Positions 1 through 6,474 of a stretch of DNA of 12,211 bases are shown here, in pieces. A program made the translations under genes and the position numbers. Below the pieces are notes generated by a model that worked only from the letters and a program-made list of their open reading frames with translations, searched no databases and was not told the origin of the DNA. Source of the stretch: Nitrospira sp. (GTDB lineage: Bacteria > Nitrospirota > Nitrospiria > Nitrospirales > Nitrospiraceae); assembly GCA_025360665.1 (NCBI GenBank), contig JANYBU010000322.1, forward strand, positions 1 to 12,211, written 5' to 3'. Positions within the stretch are counted from its first letter, which is position 1. Every line of letters starts with the position of its first letter.

Positions 1-258
1 CTACTCCTGAGCTCGATCGAGCTCAAGACCCACTCCGTCGTCGTCACGCTCAACGCCAAGAGCCGAGTCGCAAGTCAGGCGATGCACCGAATGATGGACC
101 GGTACAAGAAACGGATTTGCTTCCTGTCTCCACTCTCGTTCGAGCTCCAAATGCCGCATCAGGACTGGCCTTCCATCTTTCGAGAACTCACCGCAACCTT
201 GCAAACCCTGGGAGTCTGTGATACCAACACCACGAGGTCCCCGCAATTATCTCGCTGA
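1..258 (+). CDS. mfd: Transcription-repair coupling factor Mfd, C-terminal end (5' part outside window)
   Basis: This is the last 85 codons of a reading frame that enters from the left edge and stops at TGA (256-258). Mfd is a DNA translocase that removes stalled RNA polymerase at lesions and recruits UvrA. The visible part matches the C-terminal regulatory (TRCF/D7) domain: a beta-rich stretch (SSIELKTHSVVVTLNAKS), a helix (SQAMHRMMDRYKKR), then a short strand and the terminal amphipathic helix ending in ELTATLQTL. This is the usual pattern at Mfd C-termini (hydrophobic helix after an LxxP-rich segment). The helicase motifs lie outside the window, so the call rests on this short tail and on the two parvulin genes that follow. 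The next gene begins 17 nt downstream, so co-transcription is likely. Confidence 0.72.
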   Translation, partial: LLLSSIELKTHSVVVTLNAKSRVASQAMHRMMDRYKKRICFLSPLSFELQMPHQDWPSIFRELTATLQTLGVCDTNTTRSPQLSR

Positions 259-275
259 CAAGGTCTCATACGCCT

Positions 276-1175
276 ATGACTCGATTACCGAACGGATCCA
301 TGAACGTCGTCGCTGTCCGACTCGTCTCCCTGCTCGCCTGCGCCATCGGTGGCAGCCTCCTGCTGCTCACCAGCTGTGCGCCACCGCCCGAGGAAGGCGT
401 GCTGGCCCTCGTCAACGGCCGACAGATCACGCAGACCGAATTCGAAATCCGCTGGGGAGAACTGGCCGAGGCCACCAGGGCGCGGTACGAGAAAGAAGGG
501 GGGAAGCGCCGCTTCCTCGACGAACTCATCACCCGCGAACTGCTCATGCAGGAAGCACGCAAGCAGGGGCTCGACCAGAACGATGCCATTCGCGATCGAG
601 CGCAACGCTACCGGGAACAACTGATCCTCGACGAGCTCCTCAAGGATCGAGTCAAAGCCAAGATCGAACTCTCGAAGGAGGAATTGGACGACTTCTACGA
701 GAAGCATGCCCACGAACTCCTGACGCCATTCAAAGTGCAAGTGTCGCAGATGCTGCTGCCCAATCTTTCGGCCGCGAAAGATCTCGAACACCAGGTCAAC
801 CAAGGAGGGGACTTCGCCAAGTTTGCACAGCGCTATTCCATCGACGGCAAGACGAAAGCGAAAGGGGGCGATCTCGGTCCCTATCGCAAGGACTTGGTCA
901 TCCCCGAAGTCGATGCAGTCCTTCATACCCTCAAGCCCGGAATGATCAGTGCGCCGATCAAGACGGACACCGGCTATTACCTCGTTATGATTACCGCGCT
1001 CGACAAGGAAATTATTCAGGCGGACTTAGCCGTTCGGGAGCGCCTTCGACAAGAACTGCTTAACGAGAAGCGCCGAAAACGTTTTGACGGCGTAATCGCC
1101 GACATCCGCGCAAAGGCGATCATCCGCCTCGCCGACGCCTCCCACTATGTTGCCGACGACGTCGGCACACGCTGA
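276..1175 (+). CDS. Parvulin-type (PpiC/SurA-like) lipoprotein, probable periplasmic foldase or chaperone
   Basis: A 299-aa protein with a lipoprotein signal: a hydrophobic stretch (residues 11-30) and the lipobox LTSC with the lipidated Cys at 34. The next residue is Ala, so no inner-membrane retention signal. A SurA_N-like helical region covers about 42-150 (LVNGRQITQTEFE is typical) and one rotamase domain about 152-245 (GGDLG, then VDAVLHTLKPG). Parvulins isomerise prolyl bonds, but here the usual active-site His of the LHILV strand is Gln158 and the second His (GYHI) is Tyr235. It may therefore act mainly as a chaperone. ATG 300 (residue 9) is an alternative start; neither start has a strong Shine-Dalgarno. 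It sits 17 nt after mfd and upstream of surA, as in a folding operon for outer-membrane proteins. Domain family sure; enzymatic activity uncertain. Confidence 0.85.
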   Translation: MTRLPNGSMNVVAVRLVSLLACAIGGSLLLLTSCAPPPEEGVLALVNGRQITQTEFEIRWGELAEATRARYEKEGGKRRFLDELITRELLMQEARKQGLDQNDAIRDRAQRYREQLILDELLKDRVKAKIELSKEELDDFYEKHAHELLTPFKVQVSQMLLPNLSAAKDLEHQVNQGGDFAKFAQRYSIDGKTKAKGGDLGPYRKDLVIPEVDAVLHTLKPGMISAPIKTDTGYYLVMITALDKEIIQADLAVRERLRQELLNEKRRKRFDGVIADIRAKAIIRLADASHYVADDVGTR

Positions 1176-1232
1176 ATCGCCACGGATCGAGATTACCCTC
1201 ACTCAGACTCCTCAAGTCCTCCACAATTCGTG

Positions 1233-1274
1233 TACAATCCCTCGAAACCTCGCCGACCGGCCGATCCTATCGGC
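1233..1274 (+). promoter_or_regulatory. Possible promoter -10 and hairpin upstream of surA
   Basis: The 146 bases between the parvulin gene and the preferred surA ATG hold a TACAAT (1233-1238) that resembles a -10 box, without a convincing -35. They also hold a small perfect hairpin, GCCGAT-CCT-ATCGGC (1260-1274), with no following T-run, so it is not a typical terminator. The octamer ATCACGAT occurs twice, 18 bases apart (1298-1305 and 1316-1323). These could allow separate or modulated expression of surA. The evidence is weak. Confidence 0.25.
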
Positions 1275-1321
1275 GCGTGGCGAGTCCCATATCCTTGATC
1301 ACGATCCGTCCGTTTATCACG

Positions 1322-2323
1322 ATGGCACCAGACTGGCTGAGACATACGGTCTTCTTCGCGCTCGGACTGATCGCACAGGCGTCCCTTCTTTCAGCTGCTC
1401 AGATGGAAGATGGGATCATCGCGATCGTCAACTCGGACCTTATTATGCTATCCGAGATGAAACGGGAACTCGCCCCGGAGCGGGAACGGATTCAGAAAGA
1501 GTATCGCGGCGATGTCCTCGCGCGCCGGCTGAAGACGGCGGAATACATGGCGCTGACCTCGATGATTGAGCGCAAGTTGCAACTCCAGGAAGCCAAGGCG
1601 CGAGGCGTCGCGGTCACCGATCAGGAGGTCCGGCAAGCGGTTCAGCAGATGAAGCAACAGGGGGAAACGATCGACGAGACGAACCCGGCAAGCCTGAAAA
1701 ACGTCCGGGAACAGCTGACGCTGCTCAGGATCGTCGACCGCGATGTGCGGAGTGGGGTGATGGTCGCAGACTCCGACATGAAACGGTACTTCCAGGAACA
1801 CCGCGATCGGTTTGCACTCCCGGAGGAATACACGCTCAGCCAGATTCTCATTCGGCCCCGCTCACCGGACGATACGGCCGACGCGAGGGAGAAAGTTCGT
1901 GAGGTGATGGCGCGGCTCAAGCAGGGGGAGTCCTTCGAGGATTTGGCGCTACGCTTTTCCGACGGCCCAAACGCTTCACACGGAGGGCGCCTGGGCTTGG
2001 TGCGGCAGGGAGAGCTCTTGCCTGGCATTGAGCGCGCCATAGCAAACCTGGTGCCCGGCGGCATCTCGGATATGATCGAGACCCCGGAAGGCTTTCACAT
2101 CATGCGCCTGGAGGACAAGAAGCCCAAACAGTTCCGCCCGTATGAGGAAGTCCGCATTGAAATCCAGGGACTCGTCTTTCGACAGAAAAGCGAAGATGTC
2201 TTCCAAGCGTGGCTGGCAGACCTCAAGAACAAGGCCTACATCGAGATCAAGTTCGAATCCGTTCTTTCAGGACCGCCCACAATCGGTCCCGGCCCTCGCC
2301 CGTCACCGAAGAGTAAGGAATAA
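1322..2323 (+). CDS. surA: SurA-like periplasmic chaperone / peptidyl-prolyl isomerase
   Basis: A 333-aa secreted protein, shorter than E. coli SurA (428 aa) and with one parvulin domain instead of two. From the ATG at 1322 it has a signal peptide with core VFFALGLIAQ and likely cleavage near SAA-Q (residue 26). A SurA_N region follows (EDGIIAIVNSDLIMLSEM is the family signature), then one rotamase domain at about 169-266 (GGRLG, PGGISDMIETPEGFHIM). The first parvulin His is Gln174, while the second is retained as His259. SurA escorts outer-membrane proteins through the periplasm. A GTG at 1277 would add 15 residues before the signal peptide; I prefer the ATG because it gives a normal signal peptide, though neither start has a clear ribosome site. 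The last 77 nt overlap the 3' end of engB on the other strand. Confidence 0.85.
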   Translation: MAPDWLRHTVFFALGLIAQASLLSAAQMEDGIIAIVNSDLIMLSEMKRELAPERERIQKEYRGDVLARRLKTAEYMALTSMIERKLQLQEAKARGVAVTDQEVRQAVQQMKQQGETIDETNPASLKNVREQLTLLRIVDRDVRSGVMVADSDMKRYFQEHRDRFALPEEYTLSQILIRPRSPDDTADAREKVREVMARLKQGESFEDLALRFSDGPNASHGGRLGLVRQGELLPGIERAIANLVPGGISDMIETPEGFHIMRLEDKKPKQFRPYEEVRIEIQGLVFRQKSEDVFQAWLADLKNKAYIEIKFESVLSGPPTIGPGPRPSPKSKE

Positions 2324-2849
2324 TTTCGTCGCCCTCGACCAATCCCAGCCCTCCCTGCAGCCGACGAAGCGCACCGACGCGCTCGCTCATTTTTAACTTG
2401 TCCACTTTCGTCGCCACCACGATGGGCGGTCGTCCCGCGGACACAAGCCAGGCGATCGTCTGGCTGTCTTGTTCGCTCAGCACCCGGCTTTCCACCAACA
2501 CCACCACCGCACGCAACTGTTCACTGCCGTCGAGATACTGCTCGATCAATGGCGCCCACTGAGCCCGCAACGCTTTCGACACCTTCGCGTATCCATACCC
2601 AGGCAAGTCCACCACTACGAATCGCGCCAACCCAGGATCGTCGCTGGTGATCCGAAAGAGGTTGACTAATCGGGTCTTTCCCGGCGTGCGGCTCACCTTG
2701 GCCAGGCCCTTGCGCTGCAAGAGGGAGTTGATGAGAGAAGACTTCCCGACGTTCGATCGCCCGATGAAAGCGACTTCCGGGAGCGTACCTTTCAGAAACT
2801 GTTCTGGCCCTGCACAACTTCTGATAAACTCTGCCGTGAGGATTCTCAT
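2247..2849 (-). CDS. engB: Ribosome-biogenesis GTPase EngB (YihA/YsxC family)
   Basis: A 200-aa GTPase of normal family length. Motifs are clear: G1 GRSNVGKS (30-37), G2 Thr55 in SRTPGKT, G3 DLPG (81-84, continuing GYGYAKV as is diagnostic for EngB), G4 TKVD (147-150) and G5 SSVTGEG (180-186). EngB assists late assembly of the large ribosomal subunit and is usually essential. The segment after beta-5 reads LVESR where many homologues have LxDxR, a mild deviation. I chose the ATG at 2849; an in-frame GTG at 2864 would add five residues (MDGCG) and sits only 1-2 nt behind an AGG, too close for a ribosome site. The gene is divergent from mtgA and convergent with surA; its last 25 codons, including G5, are antisense to the surA C-terminus. 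Confidence 0.93.
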   Translation of the reverse strand: MRILTAEFIRSCAGPEQFLKGTLPEVAFIGRSNVGKSSLINSLLQRKGLAKVSRTPGKTRLVNLFRITSDDPGLARFVVVDLPGYGYAKVSKALRAQWAPLIEQYLDGSEQLRAVVVLVESRVLSEQDSQTIAWLVSAGRPPIVVATKVDKLKMSERVGALRRLQGGLGLVEGDEIIPYSSVTGEGRDRLWAVLKERIRT

Positions 2850-2882
2850 GCCGCACCCATCCACCTATCAGACACCATGTTA

Positions 2883-2911
2883 TTGACACAGAAACTCATC
2901 GCCTCTGTGAT
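2883..2911 (+). promoter_or_regulatory. Sigma-70-like promoter of mtgA
   Basis: A perfect -35 TTGACA (2883-2888) is followed after 17 nt by TGTGAT (2906-2911), which matches 4 of 6 bases of the -10 consensus. Transcription would begin near 2918, only about 6 nt before the mtgA ATG at 2924. The message would then be almost leaderless, and indeed no Shine-Dalgarno precedes the ATG. Confidence 0.5.
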
Positions 2912-2923
2912 ACGCAGCCTCTA

Positions 2924-3652
2924 ATGCGGAAGTCAACCGCACAATCCCGATCCCGTGTGAAGGCGTTCCTGCTCATCGCCCTTTGCCTCCCGGTTGGGGC
3001 GGTCCTGTTGCTGTGGTTGCTCATGATGCCCGACGTCTCGGTCCTACGCACGACCAATCCAACCGTGACCGCCCTGATGGAAGCGCGACAGACTCAGGCT
3101 GAGGTACAAGGCCACACCATCGGACGCCATTGGATGTGGGTGCCGCTCTCACGTATCTCCCCCTACCTCCGCCAGGCGGTCGTTGCGGCGGAGGATGCGT
3201 CGTTCCTCACCCACGAAGGATTCGACTGGGAAGGGATCAAGGACGCGGCTCTGTATAACCTCGAAGCGGGCGAACTCAAGCGTGGGGGGAGCACCATTAC
3301 TCAGCAGCTGGCCAAAAATCTCTACCTGTCATCCGAGCGGTCCCTGCTTCGAAAGGCGCGGGAAACTCTGATTACGCGCTCCCTCGAACATCATCTCACA
3401 AAGGAGCGCATTCTCGAGCTGTATCTCAACGTCGCCGAGTGGGGGCAGGGCGTCTATGGCGCTGAGGCAGCGGCCCGTCATCACTTCAAGAAGTCCTCGC
3501 GCGACCTGACGGCCGACGAGGCCGCGTGGCTGGCAGCCATCTTGCCGTCGCCACGTCGATACGATCCAATGCGAAAAACAACCGCCCTGGCTCGTCGCCA
3601 CGGACGTATTCTCAACCGGATCAATCGGGAATCCCCTCATCCGGTGCCGTAA
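2924..3652 (+). CDS. mtgA: Monofunctional biosynthetic peptidoglycan transglycosylase MtgA
   Basis: A 242-aa GT51-family glycosyltransferase that polymerises lipid II into glycan strands at the periplasmic face of the inner membrane. It has a basic N-terminus, one membrane anchor at about 14-34, then the catalytic domain without a penicillin-binding transpeptidase domain. The GT51 motifs are all present: VAAEDASFLTHEGFD with catalytic Glu90, GGSTITQQLAKNLYL (121-135), RKARE with the second Glu at 147, KERILELYLN (160-169) and YGAEAAARHHFKK. Length is normal for MtgA. The ATG at 2924 is the only reasonable start, because the next Met lies inside the membrane segment. It has its own promoter and is divergent from engB; downstream it runs into a palindromic repeat shared with the convergent VOC gene. 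Confidence 0.95.
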   Translation: MRKSTAQSRSRVKAFLLIALCLPVGAVLLLWLLMMPDVSVLRTTNPTVTALMEARQTQAEVQGHTIGRHWMWVPLSRISPYLRQAVVAAEDASFLTHEGFDWEGIKDAALYNLEAGELKRGGSTITQQLAKNLYLSSERSLLRKARETLITRSLEHHLTKERILELYLNVAEWGQGVYGAEAAARHHFKKSSRDLTADEAAWLAAILPSPRRYDPMRKTTALARRHGRILNRINRESPHPVP

Positions 3653-3668
3653 CAACACCGGAGTCTAG

Positions 3669-3777
3669 ACTGAGGTCGAGGCCAAGGTTGAGCGAAGACG
3701 TGACTTTCTCCATCTCGGCCTTGACCTCAGCCTTAACCTTCCAATAACGCTGACGGAATTTTTCAGCATTCTGCTAG
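3669..3777. repeat. Palindromic interspersed repeat, copy 1 (truncated at the left)
   Basis: An imperfect inverted repeat fills the space between convergent mtgA and the VOC gene. The left arm has CTGAGGTCGAGGCCAAGG followed by TTGAGCGAAGAC; the right arm has GGCCTTGACCTCAGCC and TTAACCTT, then a tail ending in CTGCTAG (3771-3777). The same left-arm string and the same CTGCTAG end occur in the element at 5848-6022. The outer left end (CTAGCAG and its spacer) is missing here, so this copy is partial. A stem of this size could also stop transcription from both sides. That the two copies are homologous is directly visible. Confidence 0.75.
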
Positions 3778-3780
3778 AGA

Positions 3781-4230
3781 CTACGACCCTGCGGGATGCT
3801 CAGAGGAGTCGCCGACCTCACGACACTCTCGCTCGCCGAAGATCGCCGACTCATGGAGATAGTGTTTGAACTCGAGGAGGTTCCCGGAGGGATCTTCGAG
3901 AAAGAACGTGTGGTGCTCGATGCTGGTGCCGGGGAACCGGACGCGGGGCTGTTGATAGAAGGACAACCTTTTCGCCTGGGCCTGCTCCAAGAACTGTTGC
4001 CACGAGTCTTTCGACAAGAATATCAGACCGAAATGGTGGGGATAAATGCCTTGTTGCGGTGGCAGTGGTTCCGTCGTCAGATGCGCCACGAGTTGATGCC
4101 CCGCGAGTCCGAACGTGACGGCGTGGCTCGACTCCCGACCCAAGATACAACCAAGTCCATCGACATAGAAACGTTTCGCCGCCGCCACATCGTGCGTGGG
4201 AAAAGCCAGGTGAAAGAGCGCGTCTTTCAT
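3781..4230 (-). CDS. VOC-superfamily (glyoxalase/dioxygenase-fold) protein
   Basis: A 149-aa single VOC module pair. The N-terminal half has FHLAFPTHDVAAAKRFYVDGLG, the classic first beta-alpha unit with candidate metal ligand His7. The centre has YPHHFGLIF (His65/66) and the C-terminal half has FFLEDPSGNLLEFKHY with candidate ligand Glu120. These are the positions of the metal site in glyoxalase I and related dioxygenases or fosfomycin-resistance enzymes; the substrate cannot be told from sequence. The tail after FKHY is polar and probably disordered. The ATG at 4230 is chosen over an upstream in-frame start at 4275 because it overlaps the stop of the asparaginase gene as ATGA, a coupling arrangement. 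It is the last gene of a three-gene unit. Confidence 0.85.
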   Translation of the reverse strand: MKDALFHLAFPTHDVAAAKRFYVDGLGCILGRESSHAVTFGLAGHQLVAHLTTEPLPPQQGIYPHHFGLIFLSKDSWQQFLEQAQAKRLSFYQQPRVRFPGTSIEHHTFFLEDPSGNLLEFKHYLHESAIFGERECREVGDSSEHPAGS

Positions 4231-5159
4231 GGAAATTGTCCTCGAACGGTCGGCTGGCCAGTCCCGTTCCACCACCCGGCAGCCATATGGGGTGTCACAT
4301 GCCTGATGGCAAATCGCCCGTCTGGCGAGAGGACCAAGGCCCCAGCCGACCCACGGATTCGAGACACGAGCATACGCAACACCTGTCGAGCGGCAACCGC
4401 AGGGCTCTTCCCCATAGCCAGATGATCGCAGATACTCTTGGCGATCACAAGGCGGATGATGCCTTCGCCCATGCCCGTCATCGACACGGCGCCACTCTGA
4501 TTGTCCGCATAGACTCCACAGCCGATGAGCGGGCTGTCGCCAACCCGCCCCGGCAACATCGAATCGATGCCCCCTGTCGATGCCCCTGCCGCCACCGTCC
4601 CAGACCGATCCAAGGCAACGGCACCGACGGTCCCGTACTGGTCCTTCTGTGTCCGCTTAGATTTCAGCATCGCTCGATAGAGACGAATCGTCTGCGCTGC
4701 ATCCGTTGAAGCACGGGGAGACCGACCGGAACTCCGGCGAGACGATCGCGCCCTCGGTAGCTGCTCAAGTTGTCCGTGCTGTGCGAACCGCGTGGCCGGA
4801 GGTCCCACGAGCAAGACATGATTCGTGTCTTCCATGACCAGGCGGGCGGCCGTAATCGGATGCAGGATCCCTTCGATCGAGGCAACGGCTCCGGCTTTGA
4901 GGTGGGCCCCTTCCATGATCGCGGCATCCATCCGCTGCACCTCGTCCAGCTGGCGATTCGCTCCTCGTCCCGCATTGAACAGCCCCGATTGCTCCAGGAG
5001 ACCAATCGTACATTCGACGGCGATCACCGCAGGACCTCCCTGGTCAAGAATGGCATAGCCGATGACGAGCGCATCGGCCAGACAAGTGGCCTGCGCCGGC
5101 GTCAAACGTCGGGAACCGGCGCCTCCGTGGGCAAGAATGATGGGACGGGAGCTGGTCAA
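4227..5159 (-). CDS. Isoaspartyl peptidase / plant-type L-asparaginase (Ntn-hydrolase, IaaA-like)
   Basis: A 310-aa Ntn-hydrolase made as a precursor that cleaves itself in front of a Thr nucleophile. Visible family signatures are HGGAG near the N-terminus (11-15), LFNAGRGA (60-67), MDAAIMEG, the cleavage site QYG-Thr177-VGAVALD, then STGG (194-197), PGRVGDSPLIG (203-213) and the TGMGEG loop (228-233, usually TGHGE). Such enzymes hydrolyse beta-aspartyl dipeptides and asparagine, removing damaged isoaspartyl residues released by protein turnover. A long basic Ser/Arg linker (about 133-152) precedes the cleavage site, as is usual for the disordered end of the alpha subunit. The start is TTG (5159-5157), which overlaps the upstream gene's TGA as TTGA; it places HGGAG at the normal distance from the N-terminus. 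Confidence 0.9.
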   Translation of the reverse strand: MTSSRPIILAHGGAGSRRLTPAQATCLADALVIGYAILDQGGPAVIAVECTIGLLEQSGLFNAGRGANRQLDEVQRMDAAIMEGAHLKAGAVASIEGILHPITAARLVMEDTNHVLLVGPPATRFAQHGQLEQLPRARSSRRSSGRSPRASTDAAQTIRLYRAMLKSKRTQKDQYGTVGAVALDRSGTVAAGASTGGIDSMLPGRVGDSPLIGCGVYADNQSGAVSMTGMGEGIIRLVIAKSICDHLAMGKSPAVAARQVLRMLVSRIRGSAGALVLSPDGRFAIRHVTPHMAAGWWNGTGQPTVRGQFP

Positions 5160-5722
5160 TTGAGAAGAAGATTTCGAGCCTGCCGGTATGCCGGATCTTT
5201 CATGCGGTCCAGATCGGACCGCACGAACCCCAGCCCGGCGACGCAGAGCTCGAAGTTGTCGGAGAGTTTTCGGAACAGAGGAGGTTCCTCCTGTGACGGA
5301 CCGTCAGCCATTTGCGCGACAATCCCGTAGGAGCGCTTTCCTGTCTTCATATAGTCCACGAGGAAATCTTTGTGGTAGATCAATCCGGCCGTCTTGAGGC
5401 GTCGCAGATATTCCGGAAACAGTCCCGCCATGAAGAGCGTGAAATCGCCGATGTGCCGATGCACGTCCCGTTCACGATCCATCGATTGCGCTTCAAGCAA
5501 TACTTCCGATTCAAATAAGAGGTCCAGCACCGTATCGACCGGTTGGTCTTGCTGATTTCTGACTTTATACAGTTGGTCGGTATGGGTAAATTCGACGAGC
5601 AGGTTGGAGACGTAGCCGGTGACGTTGAGGTCGGGCCACCCGAGATGCTCCGTGAAACTTTTCTCGGTCAGGGTGCCGAACAGCTGACGGAGCGGATGTC
5701 GTGGCGGAACTTCCGTTCTCAT
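5156..5722 (-). CDS. Conserved-looking protein of unknown function
   Basis: A 188-aa soluble protein that I do not recognise. It has no signal peptide, membrane segment or Cys cluster. It is mixed in charge and mostly helical in appearance: LFGTLTEKSFTEHLGW, then VSNLLVEFTHTDQLYKV, then a segment with HIGDFTLFMAGLFPEYL, and a C-terminal FRKLSDNFELCVAGLGFVR. Codon use resembles its neighbours, and the frame is unbroken. The ATG at 5722 has GAGAGG about five bases upstream; a GTG at 5728 is an alternative but lies within that ribosome site. It is the first gene of the unit with the isoaspartyl peptidase, with which it shares stop/start bases (TTGA), suggesting coupled translation and perhaps a linked role. 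Function is unknown. Confidence 0.8.
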   Translation of the reverse strand: MRTEVPPRHPLRQLFGTLTEKSFTEHLGWPDLNVTGYVSNLLVEFTHTDQLYKVRNQQDQPVDTVLDLLFESEVLLEAQSMDRERDVHRHIGDFTLFMAGLFPEYLRRLKTAGLIYHKDFLVDYMKTGKRSYGIVAQMADGPSQEEPPLFRKLSDNFELCVAGLGFVRSDLDRMKDPAYRQARNLLLN

Positions 5723-5758
5723 ATCCACCTCTCACACATCCCGAAAACGACTGAACTC

Positions 5759-5764
5759 ATTATA
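5759..5764 (-). promoter_or_regulatory. -10 box of the unknown protein / isoaspartyl peptidase / VOC unit
   Basis: A perfect TATAAT on the minus strand lies 37 bases upstream of the ATG at 5722, predicting a leader of about 30 nt. At the 17-base distance I see only TCGGTA-like sequence and no good -35, so it may need an activator or be weak. Confidence 0.4.
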
Positions 5765-5847
5765 GCAGATGTTGGTCGAAGTACCGATGTCGGCCCCCAT
5801 GATCCCCCTATCGGTCTTCACGAGGCGGACTTGAGCATGGGATGGAA

Positions 5848-6022
5848 CTAGCAGAACCCGCAGGCTTATCAAAAAGGACATCCAGCAAGGCCGCAGTACG
5901 AGAGATGGGCTGAGGTCGAGGTCAAGGTTGAGCGAAGACCTGATGTTCTTTATCTTAGCCTCAACCTTAGCGTGAACCTCAGCCTTCTCCGTGCTGGCGG
6001 GTTATTTTCAACAACCTGCTAG
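5848..6022. repeat. Palindromic interspersed repeat, copy 2 (complete, 175 bp)
   Basis: The element starts with CTAGCAG (5848-5854) and ends with its complement CTGCTAG (6016-6022). Further paired blocks run inwards in matching order: CCAGCA (5882-5887) with TGCTGG (5992-5997), GGCTGAGGT (5908-5916) with ACCTCAGCC (5976-5984), and AAGGTTGAG (5924-5932) with CTCAACCTT (5960-5968). The two inner blocks have 7-nt spacing on both sides. The whole unit could fold into a long interrupted hairpin. No open reading frame of note lies in it, so it looks like a non-autonomous (MITE- or REP-like) element. It shares arm sequences with the copy at 3669-3777. The right tip supplies the TAG stop of dtd. Confidence 0.8.
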
Positions 6023-6468
6023 CACGCAGCGCGGCTGTCGAGCACAAAGGTCACCGGTCCGTCGTTCAACAACTCGACCTGCATGTGCGCGGCAAAGACG
6101 CCGGTTTCAACCGGAATCCCTTGCGCCCGCAATTCGGTTGCCACTGCTTCATAGAGACGCTTGGCTTCATCCGGTGGCGCCGCCTCATCAAAGCTCGGGC
6201 GACGGCCATTAGCCGTCCGTCCGAGGAGCGTGAACTGAGAGACCAGCAAGACCGACCCCCCGATGTCTGCCAGCGAACGATTCATCTTCCCCTGTTCATC
6301 GGAAAAGATCCGGAGCGTGCGAATCTTTTCGACAAGATACCGCCCATCTGATTCTCCATCACCCTTCGCCACGCCCAGCAAAACCAGCAAGCCGGCATTG
6401 ATCCGGCCCACCACTTGACCATTGACCTCAACCGATGCTCTGGTCGCCCGCTGAATCACGGCCTTCAT
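6019..6468 (-). CDS. dtd: D-aminoacyl-tRNA deacylase
   Basis: A 149-aa cytosolic enzyme of standard length that hydrolyses D-amino acids from mischarged tRNAs, protecting translation. The family hallmarks are present: start MKAVIQRATRASVEV, the SQFTL motif (77-81), GRRPSFDEAAPP, and the NDGPVT motif with the Gly137-Pro138 pair that gives chiral selection. It begins 6 nt after the ogt stop and is the last gene of the leftward run from lemA. Its stop TAG (6021-6019) is formed by the CTAGCAG tip of the downstream repeat, so the last residues (RAAC) lie right at the element border. A clear ribosome site is not visible, which fits translation by coupling to ogt. Confidence 0.95.
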   Translation of the reverse strand: MKAVIQRATRASVEVNGQVVGRINAGLLVLLGVAKGDGESDGRYLVEKIRTLRIFSDEQGKMNRSLADIGGSVLLVSQFTLLGRTANGRRPSFDEAAPPDEAKRLYEAVATELRAQGIPVETGVFAAHMQVELLNDGPVTFVLDSRAAC

Positions 6469-6474
6469 GGGCTA

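Noticed and set aside
285..926. A minus-strand open frame (213 codons) antisense to the parvulin gene
   Set aside because: It lacks a ribosome site and recognisable domain, and lies wholly inside a convincing gene on the other strand.
218..1063. A long plus-strand open frame (281 codons) overlapping the parvulin gene
   Set aside because: It is Arg/Pro/Ser-rich, low in hydrophobic patterning and without domains. It is the out-of-frame shadow of a clear lipoprotein gene in GC-rich DNA.
3653..3780. A CRISPR or tandem repeat
   Set aside because: There are no regularly spaced identical units; the pattern is one imperfect inverted repeat shared with another site.
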